Positions 26,276 to 35,447 of a stretch of DNA of 64,000 nucleotides are shown one piece after another (position 1 is the stretch's first letter; every line of letters starts with the position of its first letter). The DNA lies in assembly GCA_904377845.1 (NCBI GenBank), contig CAJFGR010000003.1, forward strand, positions 1 through 64,000, read 5' to 3'. The translations under genes and the position numbers were made by a program. Origin of the DNA: an uncultured Ruminococcus sp. (GTDB lineage Bacteria > Bacillota > Clostridia > Lachnospirales > Lachnospiraceae). The notes below the pieces were generated by a model, which did no database searches, had not been told where the DNA came from, and was given only the letters and a program-made list of their open reading frames with translations.

Positions 26276-27733
26276 ATGTTTTTTATTGGCGTGGATCTCG
26301 GTACGTCTGCAGTCAAGCTTCTGCTGATGGATGAACATGGGAAGATCCATAAGATTGTATCAAAGGAATATCCGCTTTATTTTCCGCATCCCGGATGGTC
26401 CGAGCAGAAGCCGGAGGACTGGTTTGAGCAGAGCATGGAAGGTCTGAAGGAACTCACCGCAGAGTGTGACAAGAGTCAGGTAAAGGGAATCAGTTTCGGA
26501 GGGCAGATGCACGGACTGGTCGCGCTGGATAAGGATGACAATGTAATCCGCCCTGCGATCCTGTGGAATGACGGACGGACAGGAAAACAGGTTGAGTATC
26601 TTAACAATGTTATAGGAAAGCATAAACTTTCTAAATACACTGCAAATATCGCATTGGCGGGATTTACGGCTCCGAAGATTCTCTGGATGAAGGAGAATGA
26701 ACCGGACAATTTTGCAAAGATCGTGAAGATCATGCTTCCAAAGGATTATCTGGCATATAAGCTGTCAGGAAGTTTCTGTACAGAATATTCGGATGCATCC
26801 GGTATGCTGCTGCTTGATGTGGAGCATAAATGCTGGTCAGAGGAAATGATGGAGATCTGCGGCATTACAGAAGACCAGCTCCCGAAGCTGTATGAGAGCT
26901 GGGAGCCGGTGGGATGCCTGAAACCGGAGATCGCAGAAGAACTTGGCCTGTCTCCGGATGTAAAGGTAATCGCGGGAGCGGGCGATAACGCGGCCGCTGC
27001 TGTCGGCACTGCAACAGTAGGCGACGGCGGATGTAATATTTCTCTCGGTACGTCAGGCACCCTGTTTATTTCCAGTGAGAAGTTCGGCGTGGATGAGAAT
27101 AATGCACTTCATTCGTTTGCCCATGCAGACGGAAATTATCACCTCATGGGATGTATGCTCAGCGCGGCGTCCTGCAATAAGTGGTGGATGGATGAGATCC
27201 TGAAGACGACGGATTATACCGGAGAGCAGTCGGGGATCACAGGACTTGGCGAGAACCATGTATTCTATCTGCCTTATCTGATGGGAGAGCGTTCCCCGCA
27301 TAATGATCCGGATGCAAGAGCTGCATTTATCGGAATGAGCATGGATACAAGCCGTGAAGATATGACGCTTGCCGTTCTCGAGGGCGTGGCATTCGGCCTG
27401 AGGGATTCTCTTGAAGTGGCCCGGAGCATCGGCGTGAATCCGCAGAGGACGAAGATCTGCGGCGGCGGAGCGAAGAGCCCGCTGTGGCGGAAAATCATCG
27501 CCAATGTGATGAATATGAAAGTGGACATCATCGAGAGCGAAGAAGGACCGGGATACGGCGCGGCAATCCTTGCCGCAGTCGGATGCGGCGTGTATTCCTC
27601 GGTGGAAGAAGCTGCGAAGAAGCTTGTAAAAGTCGTGAAAACAGAGGAGCCGGATCCCGGGCTGGTACAGAAATATGAAGAGAAGTATCAGAAGTTCAGA
27701 AAATTCTATCCGGCACTGAAAGGGATGTTTTAA
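26276..27733 (+). CDS. xylB: Xylulokinase (FGGY family carbohydrate kinase)
   Basis: 485 residues. The two actin-like FGGY domains are complete: phosphate-binding VDLGTSAVK at the N-terminus, GGQMHGLVALD, the catalytic AGAGDNAAAAVGTA region, SLGTSGT, and the C-terminal GGGAKSPLWRKI adenosine motif. The order and wording match xylulokinase best, though the isomerase upstream suggests that the ketose may not be D-xylulose. AAGGAGG lies 7 bases before the ATG. Last gene of the operon, closed by a strong terminator. Confidence 0.88.
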   Translation: MFFIGVDLGTSAVKLLLMDEHGKIHKIVSKEYPLYFPHPGWSEQKPEDWFEQSMEGLKELTAECDKSQVKGISFGGQMHGLVALDKDDNVIRPAILWNDGRTGKQVEYLNNVIGKHKLSKYTANIALAGFTAPKILWMKENEPDNFAKIVKIMLPKDYLAYKLSGSFCTEYSDASGMLLLDVEHKCWSEEMMEICGITEDQLPKLYESWEPVGCLKPEIAEELGLSPDVKVIAGAGDNAAAAVGTATVGDGGCNISLGTSGTLFISSEKFGVDENNALHSFAHADGNYHLMGCMLSAASCNKWWMDEILKTTDYTGEQSGITGLGENHVFYLPYLMGERSPHNDPDARAAFIGMSMDTSREDMTLAVLEGVAFGLRDSLEVARSIGVNPQRTKICGGGAKSPLWRKIIANVMNMKVDIIESEEGPGYGAAILAAVGCGVYSSVEEAAKKLVKVVKTEEPDPGLVQKYEEKYQKFRKFYPALKGMF

Positions 27734-27778
27734 ACATTCAGGATATATAAATCAGCATATATAGATTATCATGCATTG

Positions 27779-27817
27779 ATCGGGGCGTTTTCGGAAAAGG
27801 AAAACGCCCCGATTTCT
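27779..27817 (+). terminator. Terminator of the sugar operon
   Basis: A perfect 14-bp stem (27779-27792 with 27800-27813) with a 7-base loop, followed by TTCTT. Confidence 0.85.
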
Positions 27818-27831
27818 TCTGCGAAAATTTG

Positions 27832-27909
27832 AATCTTAATTTTATGATTTAATAAAATCATAAGATTTTTATTCCCCCCTCTTAAAAAATCAATCTTATC
27901 ATGTATACT
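27832..27909 (+). promoter_or_regulatory. Promoter and palindromic operator region of the two-component operon
   Basis: A perfect inverted repeat TTATGATTT/AAATCATAA (27842-27850, 27855-27863) is nested within AATCTTA and AAGATT, and AATCTTA recurs at 27892-27898 just before a TATACT -10 box (27904-27909). The repeats are likely binding sites for a regulator, possibly the encoded one. Confidence 0.5.
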
Positions 27910-27997
27910 ATAGATGGAATTCACCTGCCTCAGCGGCAGGAAGCGAAGCAAATCTGCAGTGCTTGAAATATTTAAGAGAGACAAAGGGGTGAACAGA

Positions 27998-28696
27998 ATG
28001 TACAACATACTTGTATGTGACGACGACAGAGAAATCGTAGAAGCAATTGAGATATATCTTTCCCAGGAGGGATACCGTATTCTGAAAGCGTACGACGGGA
28101 TCGAGGCGCTTAATATTCTTGAAAAGGAGAAGATTAATCTTCTGATTATCGACGTGATGATGCCGCGTCTGGACGGAATCCGCGCGACACTTAAGATCAG
28201 AGAGAAAAACAGTATCCCGATCATTATCCTCTCGGCGAAATCTGAGGATGCGGATAAGATACTGGGCCTGAATGTGGGCGCGGACGATTATGTGACGAAG
28301 CCGTTCAGTCCGCTGGAGCTTGTAGCAAGAGTGAAGTCACAGCTCAGAAGGTACAATCAGCTCGGCGGCTCCGGGCAGGGAGAACAGGAGAAAGTCTATG
28401 AAGTAGGCGGCCTGAAGATCAATGACGACCTGAAAGAAGTGACTGTGGATGGGGAACCGGTGAAGCTTACACCTATTGAATACAATATTCTGCTCCTGCT
28501 TATGAAGAATCAGGGAAGGGTATTCTCCATCAGTCAGATCTATGAGTCGATCTGGAATGAGGAGGCTATCGGCGCGGATAATACTGTCGCTGTGCATATC
28601 CGGCATATAAGAGAGAAGATTGAGATCAATCCGAAAGACCCCAGATATCTGAAAGTAGTGTGGGGAGTCGGCTATAAGATTGAGAAAGGAATATAG
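27998..28696 (+). CDS. OmpR/PhoB family response regulator
   Basis: 232 residues: receiver domain (1-120) with acidic pocket CDDD near residue 8-11, phosphoacceptor D52 in IIDVMMPRLDG and the switch Lys in VTKPFSP, then a winged-helix DNA-binding domain (about 135-230). The start at 27998 has AAGGGGTG six bases upstream; the open frame extends 28 codons further without a ribosome site. Its cognate kinase follows after 8 bases. Confidence 0.93.
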   Translation: MYNILVCDDDREIVEAIEIYLSQEGYRILKAYDGIEALNILEKEKINLLIIDVMMPRLDGIRATLKIREKNSIPIIILSAKSEDADKILGLNVGADDYVTKPFSPLELVARVKSQLRRYNQLGGSGQGEQEKVYEVGGLKINDDLKEVTVDGEPVKLTPIEYNILLLLMKNQGRVFSISQIYESIWNEEAIGADNTVAVHIRHIREKIEINPKDPRYLKVVWGVGYKIEKGI

Positions 28697-28704
28697 GGAA
28701 ATAT

Positions 28705-31302
28705 ATGAAGCAATGGTATAGAAGGACCCTGGCGAAAGTGATCGTCCTGCTGGTCGGTATTATAAGCGGTGCGGCGTTTGTCACCTCACTGGGGGTGGCG
28801 ATTGCGTTTGCCGGCACGATCAATCCGTCACAGATTATTAATCTGGTAAATGAGTCTTATGAGGAATCCCCGGACTTCAGCACGGCTGTGGAGAGTTCGG
28901 TCGCCGAAGTATTCGAGATGTTCCGTCTTCAGGATGCATTTGAAACGGAGGGCGCGTATGATCCGGACAAAGTGGTTGATGTTATGGAATATGCGGATTC
29001 CGGAAAAATAAGTGGCGGCAATGTTTCAGGAGCAGCTTATTCACTGAGCAATCTGATCAAGTGGGGGGAAGAATTTAATTCTTCGGACGAAGGATTCTAC
29101 AATAATAATGTAGTTGTTTGTCAGCGCTCCGACGGAAGTTATTATTATTACTATCTGGATGATTTCCTGAATCAGATCGAGAATGGCGGCCTTACGATCG
29201 AATTTGATGATGAATACCAGACGCAGGCAGCCTTTCTGAAAGAACTGGCTGACGGCAATCTGAACGGTTCGGAAAGCGGATACGGCCTTAGAATTTATGA
29301 TGCAGATGGAAGTGAATTGTATACTGACTGCTGGAATTTCGGATCAGCGCTCAGAGAGGATTATGCACCGGAAGGTGCGGAAAATCTACTGCAGATTGTA
29401 AACAGCAATCCGGAACTCAACGGAAAACTGTCGGTTGTTTATGATAATCTTGCTTTTGTTCTGACCAGTCTTTATGACGATTACATGGTATATCAGTCCG
29501 GCTGGGAGTATCTGGAAGAGGGAAATACGAATTTTACGTATCTCTATGCAGACCGGACAACAAAGCAGGTCTTTACGAATAAGACTGAGTACAGTGACTA
29601 TAATGGCGTCGGGGAGCATATCAGCGAAATGAAAACAGGAGACTCGGTGAAGTATATCATCGTCTATCCGAAGCTGAAGGACTTTGAGACCAATATGAAC
29701 ATTTCCGTATCCGGCGAGTGGGATAAGGTGAGAGCATATGAACCGAGCCGGGATTCGGAAAATATTCTTGCCGTGTCACTGGACACTGCATATCCGATTA
29801 AAGACCAGTTTTATGAGGGAAGTCAGAATTATAATGCAAATATTCCGTTCCTGAGGTGGGCGCTGTTCCTGTTTATAGCAGGCGGCATACTCTTTCTTGT
29901 ATCAGCTGTCTGGCTGGCTGTGACAGCAGGGAGAAAGCCGGGAGATGAAGAACTTTACCTGACAGTGTTCGACCATTGGAAGACGGAGATTTCGGCTGCA
30001 CTGGTGATCGTTCTGTGGGTGCTTGTTACGTGCGGCGTCATTGCGGCGGGAACTACATTTGACAATTTTTCGGAGGTATCGACGGCAGCCGAATATTATG
30101 GCACTGATACGATTCCGGTGACCTATTCAACATTATTTACGGCTGCTATAAACATCGCGGATCTGGCGGGTATATTCTTTTACGGACTGTTTACCTTCCT
30201 GTGCTTTTTTGCAGGATATGTGAGCCTTATCCGGAGAATCAAGGCGAAGATGCTCTGGAAAGGAAGCCTGCTCTACGCGCTGATCTCGGCTGTCGGACAG
30301 GTGTGGAGATCCCGGGCGGTTACTTTGAGGGCCGCTGCAGCGGTACTGGGCTTTTTGTTCGTTCAGTGGCTGGCAATCCTGTTCCGGGATATTCCGTTTC
30401 TACTGCTTGCATTCGCGGCAGATCTGGCGGTCATATGGCTGGTGATGAGCAGAGCGGTGGCGAAGAACAGGATCGGAAAAGGGATTGAAGAGATCTCGGG
30501 CGGCAATCTGGAATACCGCATTGACCTGAGAGGGCTGCGGGGGGAAGAACGGGATATGGCGGAGAAGATCAACAATATCGGAAGCGGGCTTAATAAAGCC
30601 GTGGACGAGGCGATGAGAAATGAACGCCTGAAGACCGATCTTATTACAAATGTATCCCATGACATCAAGACTCCGCTGACTTCGATTATCAACTATGTAG
30701 ATATCCTGAAGCGCTCCAATATTACAGATGAAAAAATACGGGGATATCTTGATATTCTTGAATCAAAGGCGCAGCGGCTTAAAACACTGACTGAGGACGT
30801 AGTGGAGGCGTCCAAAGTAAGCAGCGGAAATATCACGCTGGAATATATGGATATGGATCTGAGGGAGCTGGTACAGCAGACAGAGGGAGAGATGGCTGAG
30901 AAATTTGCCGCGCGCAATCTGACTATGGTGCTCAATCTTCCTGAGGAACCGGCGGTTATCCATGTAGACGGCCGGCGGATGTGGCGTGTTCTTGAGAATA
31001 TTTTCGGAAATGCGGCAAAATATGCAATGCCCGGTACTAGAGTTTATGCGGATCTTATCCTGACGGAGGATAAAGTGAATTTCTCACTGAAAAACGTATC
31101 TGAGCAGCAGCTTAACATTTCGGCGGATGAGCTGACAGAGCGTTTTATCAGGGGTGATATTTCAAGGAGCACGGAAGGAAGCGGACTGGGCCTTTCGATT
31201 GCAAAGAGCCTTACTGCAATGCAGGGCGGAAAGTTCGAGCTGTATCTGGATGGCGATCTGTTCCGCGTAAATATACAGTTTGAAAGAGTACGAGGCAGAT
31301 AA
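28705..31302 (+). CDS. Sensor histidine kinase with large extracellular domain and several membrane helices
   Basis: 865 residues. A first transmembrane segment (about 11-36) is followed by an extracellular region of about 350 residues rich in Tyr, Asp and Asn, then four or five further hydrophobic helices between about 390 and 600. The cytosolic part has a short HAMP-like stretch (EISGGNLEYRIDLRG), the H-box VSHDIKTPLTSI with H652, and the ATPase N, G1 and G2 boxes (NIFGNAAKYA, EGSGLGLSIAKSL). The plan is close to kinases of cell-envelope stress systems in Lachnospiraceae. No accessory transporter is adjacent. Confidence 0.9.
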   Translation: MKQWYRRTLAKVIVLLVGIISGAAFVTSLGVAIAFAGTINPSQIINLVNESYEESPDFSTAVESSVAEVFEMFRLQDAFETEGAYDPDKVVDVMEYADSGKISGGNVSGAAYSLSNLIKWGEEFNSSDEGFYNNNVVVCQRSDGSYYYYYLDDFLNQIENGGLTIEFDDEYQTQAAFLKELADGNLNGSESGYGLRIYDADGSELYTDCWNFGSALREDYAPEGAENLLQIVNSNPELNGKLSVVYDNLAFVLTSLYDDYMVYQSGWEYLEEGNTNFTYLYADRTTKQVFTNKTEYSDYNGVGEHISEMKTGDSVKYIIVYPKLKDFETNMNISVSGEWDKVRAYEPSRDSENILAVSLDTAYPIKDQFYEGSQNYNANIPFLRWALFLFIAGGILFLVSAVWLAVTAGRKPGDEELYLTVFDHWKTEISAALVIVLWVLVTCGVIAAGTTFDNFSEVSTAAEYYGTDTIPVTYSTLFTAAINIADLAGIFFYGLFTFLCFFAGYVSLIRRIKAKMLWKGSLLYALISAVGQVWRSRAVTLRAAAAVLGFLFVQWLAILFRDIPFLLLAFAADLAVIWLVMSRAVAKNRIGKGIEEISGGNLEYRIDLRGLRGEERDMAEKINNIGSGLNKAVDEAMRNERLKTDLITNVSHDIKTPLTSIINYVDILKRSNITDEKIRGYLDILESKAQRLKTLTEDVVEASKVSSGNITLEYMDMDLRELVQQTEGEMAEKFAARNLTMVLNLPEEPAVIHVDGRRMWRVLENIFGNAAKYAMPGTRVYADLILTEDKVNFSLKNVSEQQLNISADELTERFIRGDISRSTEGSGLGLSIAKSLTAMQGGKFELYLDGDLFRVNIQFERVRGR

Positions 31303-31312
31303 AGAATTCATG

Positions 31313-31350
31313 GCAGGAAACGTCCGGGAAACCGGGCGTTTCCTGCTGTT
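31313..31350 (+). terminator. Probable terminator after the histidine kinase gene
   Basis: A 15-bp stem with a single wobble (31313-31327, 31332-31346) and a GAAA tetraloop, followed by only TGTTTG, so termination may be partial. Confidence 0.65.
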
Positions 31351-31453
31351 TGCGGTTGCAAAAGTCCTCTTCAGGTGATACCATGAAAACAGTTTATACA
31401 CTTGAAAAATATGGGCTCACAAGAAAAAGAGATGATTTGCGAGGAGGCTTAAG

Positions 31454-32692
31454 ATGAACAAGGGGGAAGACCAGAGTGGAAAAAACCGGCAGCCCGTCAG
31501 CAGCCGGGCAGCGGGGACAGAAAAGAGAACGCCGCAGCGCAGACCTGTAAGCCGTGAAGAGCGGATGCGCCGAAAGAGAGAGCGGTTGAAAAGAAGAAGA
31601 AGGATTGCCATTGCGGTATTAGGCGGAGCAGTATTGCTTCTGATTCTGATTATCGCGGGAATCGTTGCACTGGTGAGACATTTTGCAGGCGGAAGCGACA
31701 GCAGTGACAATGATCCGGGGCAGGCTTCGGATCTGACCATAGAGCAGCAGAGTGAAGAGGAGAATCAGACAGAGCAGGAAGCGGAACCGGTTTCGATTAC
31801 AATCAGTGCGGCCGGAGACTGTACCCTCGGAACAGATGAAAATTTTAATGCAAGTACAAGCCTGAACGCTTACTATGACAGCAACGGGCCGGCATATTTC
31901 TTCCAGAATGTGAAATCGATCTTTGACGCCGATGATCTGACAATAGTAAATATGGAAGGAACGCTTACGGAATCAACATCGCGTCAGGATAAAACTTATG
32001 CGTTCAAAGGTCCGGCTGAGTATACGCAGATTCTTACAGACGGCGGCGTGGAGGCGGCTAATCTTGCAAATAACCACAGCCGTGATTACGGGGAACAAAG
32101 CTACACGGATACGATCGCGGCTCTTGACGCGGCCGGTATTACAAGCTTTGGCTATGACAGAACTGCTGTTATGGATGTGAACGGCGTAAAGGTTGGTCTG
32201 GTGGGAACCTATGAACTGGCGGACGGCATGGGATGCGAGGATGAGATGATCTCCAATATTAAGGCTGTGGAGGAGCAGGGAGCTCAGATCGTTATTGTAA
32301 GTTTTCACTGGGGACTGGAAAAGGAAAATTACCCCACGGAGAATCAGGTGAACCTTGCGCACTCCGCCATTGATAACGGTGCGGATCTTGTGCTCGGACA
32401 TCATCCTCATGTACTCGAGGGAATCGAGGTTTACAATGGAAAGAATATTGTATATAGTCTTGGAAACTTCTGCTTCGGCGGCAACAGCAATCCGTCAGAC
32501 AAAGACACGATGATCTTTCAGCAGACATTTACAGTTCAGAATGGCGAGCTCGTTGAGGACAATGTGACGAACATTATTCCATGCTCCATATCTTCGGAAT
32601 CGGGACGAAATAACTATCAGCCTACACCGCTGGAAGGAGATGAGGCTGACCGGGTGAGGGGCAGGATTGAAGAGTACAGCAGCGGGTTCTGA
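31454..32692 (+). CDS. CapA family (poly-gamma-glutamate synthesis type) metallophosphatase-like protein
   Basis: 412 residues: a very basic N-terminal cytosolic tail, one transmembrane helix (about 50-72), an acidic linker, and a CapA domain outside the membrane (about 115-390). Motifs: AAGDCTLG, NMEGTLT, ANNHSRDYG, SFHWGLE, GHHPHVLEG and SLGNFCFGG, which form the metallophosphoesterase-like fold of CapA. No capB, capC or capD is nearby, so a poly-glutamate role is not supported; a more general surface function is likely. GAGGAGG lies six bases before the ATG. Confidence 0.85.
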   Translation: MNKGEDQSGKNRQPVSSRAAGTEKRTPQRRPVSREERMRRKRERLKRRRRIAIAVLGGAVLLLILIIAGIVALVRHFAGGSDSSDNDPGQASDLTIEQQSEEENQTEQEAEPVSITISAAGDCTLGTDENFNASTSLNAYYDSNGPAYFFQNVKSIFDADDLTIVNMEGTLTESTSRQDKTYAFKGPAEYTQILTDGGVEAANLANNHSRDYGEQSYTDTIAALDAAGITSFGYDRTAVMDVNGVKVGLVGTYELADGMGCEDEMISNIKAVEEQGAQIVIVSFHWGLEKENYPTENQVNLAHSAIDNGADLVLGHHPHVLEGIEVYNGKNIVYSLGNFCFGGNSNPSDKDTMIFQQTFTVQNGELVEDNVTNIIPCSISSESGRNNYQPTPLEGDEADRVRGRIEEYSSGF

Positions 32693-32944
32693 CAGGATAT
32701 ATCAGAATTTGCTTGAATTCCTGATTATTTTATGCTACGATACCGAATGTATGGAAAGCAGATATTTGGAACGTTCTCCATGCAAATATTTTACGCGGCG
32801 TCAAGCTGCATTATTGATTGAGTTAGCGCGGTGTGCACGATATGCATACACAACTTGTGAAACGGTCAATAAGAGTAGTAAAAGTAAAAATATTTGCTAT
32901 ATAGACTCTACGTCCAATATCTGTTATATCTGTAAATCAGACGA
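32693..32944. other. Gene-free AT-rich stretch before the polyamine operon
   Basis: No supported gene. It holds AT-rich DNA in which the polyamine operon promoter must lie; I could not choose one convincing -35/-10 pair. The short open frame here has no ribosome site or recognisable product. Confidence 0.4.
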
Positions 32945-33049
32945 GCCCTCTTGTATAAGAAGGGCGGGATCATAACGCGATATCACACAGGCTGGGTGCA
33001 ATGTGCATCCGGCCTGTTACTTTTTCAGCAATATGGCAGCCGGATGCAC
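32945..33049 (+). promoter_or_regulatory. Candidate attenuator in the speA leader
   Basis: A first hairpin (GCCCTCTT/AGAAGGGC, 32945-32965, one mismatch) is followed by a 14-bp terminator-like stem (32987-33000 with 33004-33017, loop ATG) and a TTACTTTTT tract, which lies 57 bases before the speA start. The 3' half of that stem (33003-33013) can instead pair perfectly over 11 bases with 33039-33049, so two exclusive folds exist. This would let transcription of the polyamine operon be switched; the signal is unknown. Confidence 0.5.
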
Positions 33050-33081
33050 ACGCCGCAATTATACAATGGCGGAGGTTTAAG

Positions 33082-34536
33082 ATGGAGAGATCATTACAGA
33101 AGAGAGCGCCGATCTATGAGGCGCTGGAACGTTTCCGGCGGAACAGAGTCGTGCCCTTTGACGTGCCGGGGCATAAGCACGGAAGGGGCAATCCCGAACT
33201 GGTGGAGCTTCTGGGAGAAAGATGCGTCAGCATTGACGTGAATTCCATGAAGCCCCTCGACAATCTGTGCCACCCGGTATCTGTCATCAAGGAGGCGGAA
33301 GAGCTGGCGGCGGACGCATTCGGAGCGGAACACGCATTTCTGATGGTGGGAGGAACGACGTCGGCCGTCCAGACTATGATCCTGTCCTGCTGCAAGAAGG
33401 GAGACAAGATCATTCTGCCGAGAAATGTGCACCGCAGCGCCATCAACGCAATGGTGCTCTGCGGGGCAAAGCCGATTTATGTCAATCCGGACGTGGATCA
33501 GAGACTGGGCATTTCACTGGGAATGAAGCGCGCTGATGTGGAGCGGGCGATTGAGGAGAATCCGGATGCGGATGCGGTGTTCGTCAACAACCCTACCTAT
33601 TATGGAGTCTGCTCCGACCTGAAAGCGATCGTGAAGATGGCCCATGAAAAAGGGATGAAGGTGCTGGCGGATGAGGCACACGGGACGCATTTTTATTTCG
33701 GGAAAAATCTTCCGGTTTCTGCAATGGAGGCAGGAGCGGATATTGCGTCCGTGAGTATGCACAAGTCCGGCGGAAGTCTGACACAGAGTTCTTTCCTGCT
33801 GATCGGAAAGGGGATGCATCCGGGATACATCCGGCAGATCATCAACCTGACACAGACCACAAGCGGTTCCTATCTGCTCCTGTCCAGTCTGGATATCTCC
33901 CGCAGAAATCTGGCGCTGCGGGGGGAGGAATCTTTCCGTATGGTGACGGAACTGGCGGAATACGCCAGAAAAGAGATCAATCAGATCGGTGATTACTATG
34001 CGTTTGGCAGGGAGATGGTAAACGGAGACAGTATTTTCGATTTCGACCCGACGAAGCTGTCCATCCACACACTGGACATCGGACTTGCCGGGATCGAGGT
34101 CTATGACATTTTGAGAGATGAGTACGATATCCAGATCGAGTTCGGAGATCTGGGAAATATCCTCGCTTACCTGTCTATCGGCGACCGGATCCGGGAGGTA
34201 GAGCGGCTTGTGACCGCCCTTGCGGATCTGAAGCGCAGATATAAGAAAGACAAGACAGGAATGCTCTCTCAGGAATACATTGCACCGAAAGTCGTCATGA
34301 CGCCTCAGGATTCCTTTTACGCGGAGAAAGAATCGCTGCCGCTGGAGGAGACGCGAGGCAGGATCTGTTCCGAGTTTGTTATGTGCTATCCGCCGGGAAT
34401 ACCGGTACTGGCTCCGGGCGAGGAGATCACGGATGAGATCATCAATTATATTGTCTATGCGAAAGAAAAAGGATGTTCCATGACCGGGCCGGAAGATGAG
34501 CGGATCGAGCGGCTGAATGTACTGACAGAAAGATAG
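33082..34536 (+). CDS. speA: Orn/Lys/Arg decarboxylase (biosynthetic arginine decarboxylase, SpeA-type)
   Basis: 484 residues, fold-type I PLP enzyme of the short (wing-less) Gram-positive SpeA/YaaO group. FDVPGHKHGRGNPEL marks the N-terminus, DEAHGTHFYF the substrate and PLP region, and K228 in SMHKSGGS is the PLP lysine. The C-terminal domain is present. Arginine decarboxylation to agmatine is the best call because agmatinase is in the same operon; lysine or ornithine decarboxylase remains possible from sequence alone. GGAGG lies 6 bases before the ATG; an in-frame ATG at 33001 lies inside the attenuator hairpin and was rejected. Confidence 0.88.
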   Translation: MERSLQKRAPIYEALERFRRNRVVPFDVPGHKHGRGNPELVELLGERCVSIDVNSMKPLDNLCHPVSVIKEAEELAADAFGAEHAFLMVGGTTSAVQTMILSCCKKGDKIILPRNVHRSAINAMVLCGAKPIYVNPDVDQRLGISLGMKRADVERAIEENPDADAVFVNNPTYYGVCSDLKAIVKMAHEKGMKVLADEAHGTHFYFGKNLPVSAMEAGADIASVSMHKSGGSLTQSSFLLIGKGMHPGYIRQIINLTQTTSGSYLLLSSLDISRRNLALRGEESFRMVTELAEYARKEINQIGDYYAFGREMVNGDSIFDFDPTKLSIHTLDIGLAGIEVYDILRDEYDIQIEFGDLGNILAYLSIGDRIREVERLVTALADLKRRYKKDKTGMLSQEYIAPKVVMTPQDSFYAEKESLPLEETRGRICSEFVMCYPPGIPVLAPGEEITDEIINYIVYAKEKGCSMTGPEDERIERLNVLTER

Positions 34537-34592
34537 AGAAGAGATACGTTTGCAGTGAGATTACATATTTTTGAGAAGGAGTGAGAATCCAT

Positions 34593-35447
34593 ATGGAAAT
34601 GTGGTTTTCGGATATACATACGGACGGTGTGAAGCTGTCCATCCGCATTGAGGAACAGCTCTTCAGCGCCCAGAGCGATATCCAGAGGATTGACGTCCTC
34701 GAGTCGAAAGACTTCGGGAAGATCCTTGTCGTGGACGGTGATCTGATGCTGACCGAGCGGGATGAATTTATCTACCATGAGATGATTACCCATGTGCCCA
34801 TGGCAGTGCATCCGGATGTAAAACGGGTGCTTGTAGTAGGAGGGGGCGACGGCGGAGTCGTCAGAGAGCTGATCAAATATGACACGATAGAGACGATTGA
34901 TGTGGTGGAGCCGGATCCGCTGCTGGTGGAGGTGTGCCGGAAATATATTCCGGAGATTGCCAACAGTCTGACCGACGAGAGGGTGGAGATCTTTAATGAA
35001 GACGGTCTGCGGTTTATCCGGTCGAAGAGCGACGCTTACGATCTGATTATCATTGATTCCCCGAATCCGTTCGGAGCAGGGGAGGGGCTGTTTACAAAGG
35101 AGTTCTACGGCAACTGTTACAATGCGCTCCATGAGGACGGCGTTATGATCAATCAGAACGAGAGCCCCTTCTATACGGAGGAGGCGTTCCAGTGCCAGAG
35201 GATGCACAAGCGGATACTGGAGACATTTCCGATCTGCCGTGTGTATCAGGCACATATTCCTTCCTATCCGTCAGGACACTGGCTGTTCGGATTTGCCTCA
35301 AAAAAATATCACCCGCTGGATGATCTGGACAAGGTGGGATGGAAACTGAAAGGCATCCACACAAAGTATTATGAGCCGAGGCTGCACGCCGGTGTATTTG
35401 CGCTCCCGGCTTATGTGGAAGAGCTGCTGGAGGATGTGGAGAGATGA
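34593..35447 (+). CDS. speE: Spermidine synthase (aminopropyltransferase)
   Basis: 284 residues. The N-terminal beta-domain starts MEMWFSDIHTDGVKLS; the Rossmann domain carries VLVVGGGDGGVVRE (nucleotide loop), VVEPDPLLVEVCRKY and IIIDSPNPFG with the catalytic Asp. It should transfer aminopropyl from decarboxylated SAM to putrescine. No speD (SAM decarboxylase) is present in the window. It sits between speA and speB, 4 bases overlapping speB. The GTG at 34581 is too close to GAAGGAG, so the ATG at 34593 was chosen. Confidence 0.92.
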   Translation: MEMWFSDIHTDGVKLSIRIEEQLFSAQSDIQRIDVLESKDFGKILVVDGDLMLTERDEFIYHEMITHVPMAVHPDVKRVLVVGGGDGGVVRELIKYDTIETIDVVEPDPLLVEVCRKYIPEIANSLTDERVEIFNEDGLRFIRSKSDAYDLIIIDSPNPFGAGEGLFTKEFYGNCYNALHEDGVMINQNESPFYTEEAFQCQRMHKRILETFPICRVYQAHIPSYPSGHWLFGFASKKYHPLDDLDKVGWKLKGIHTKYYEPRLHAGVFALPAYVEELLEDVER

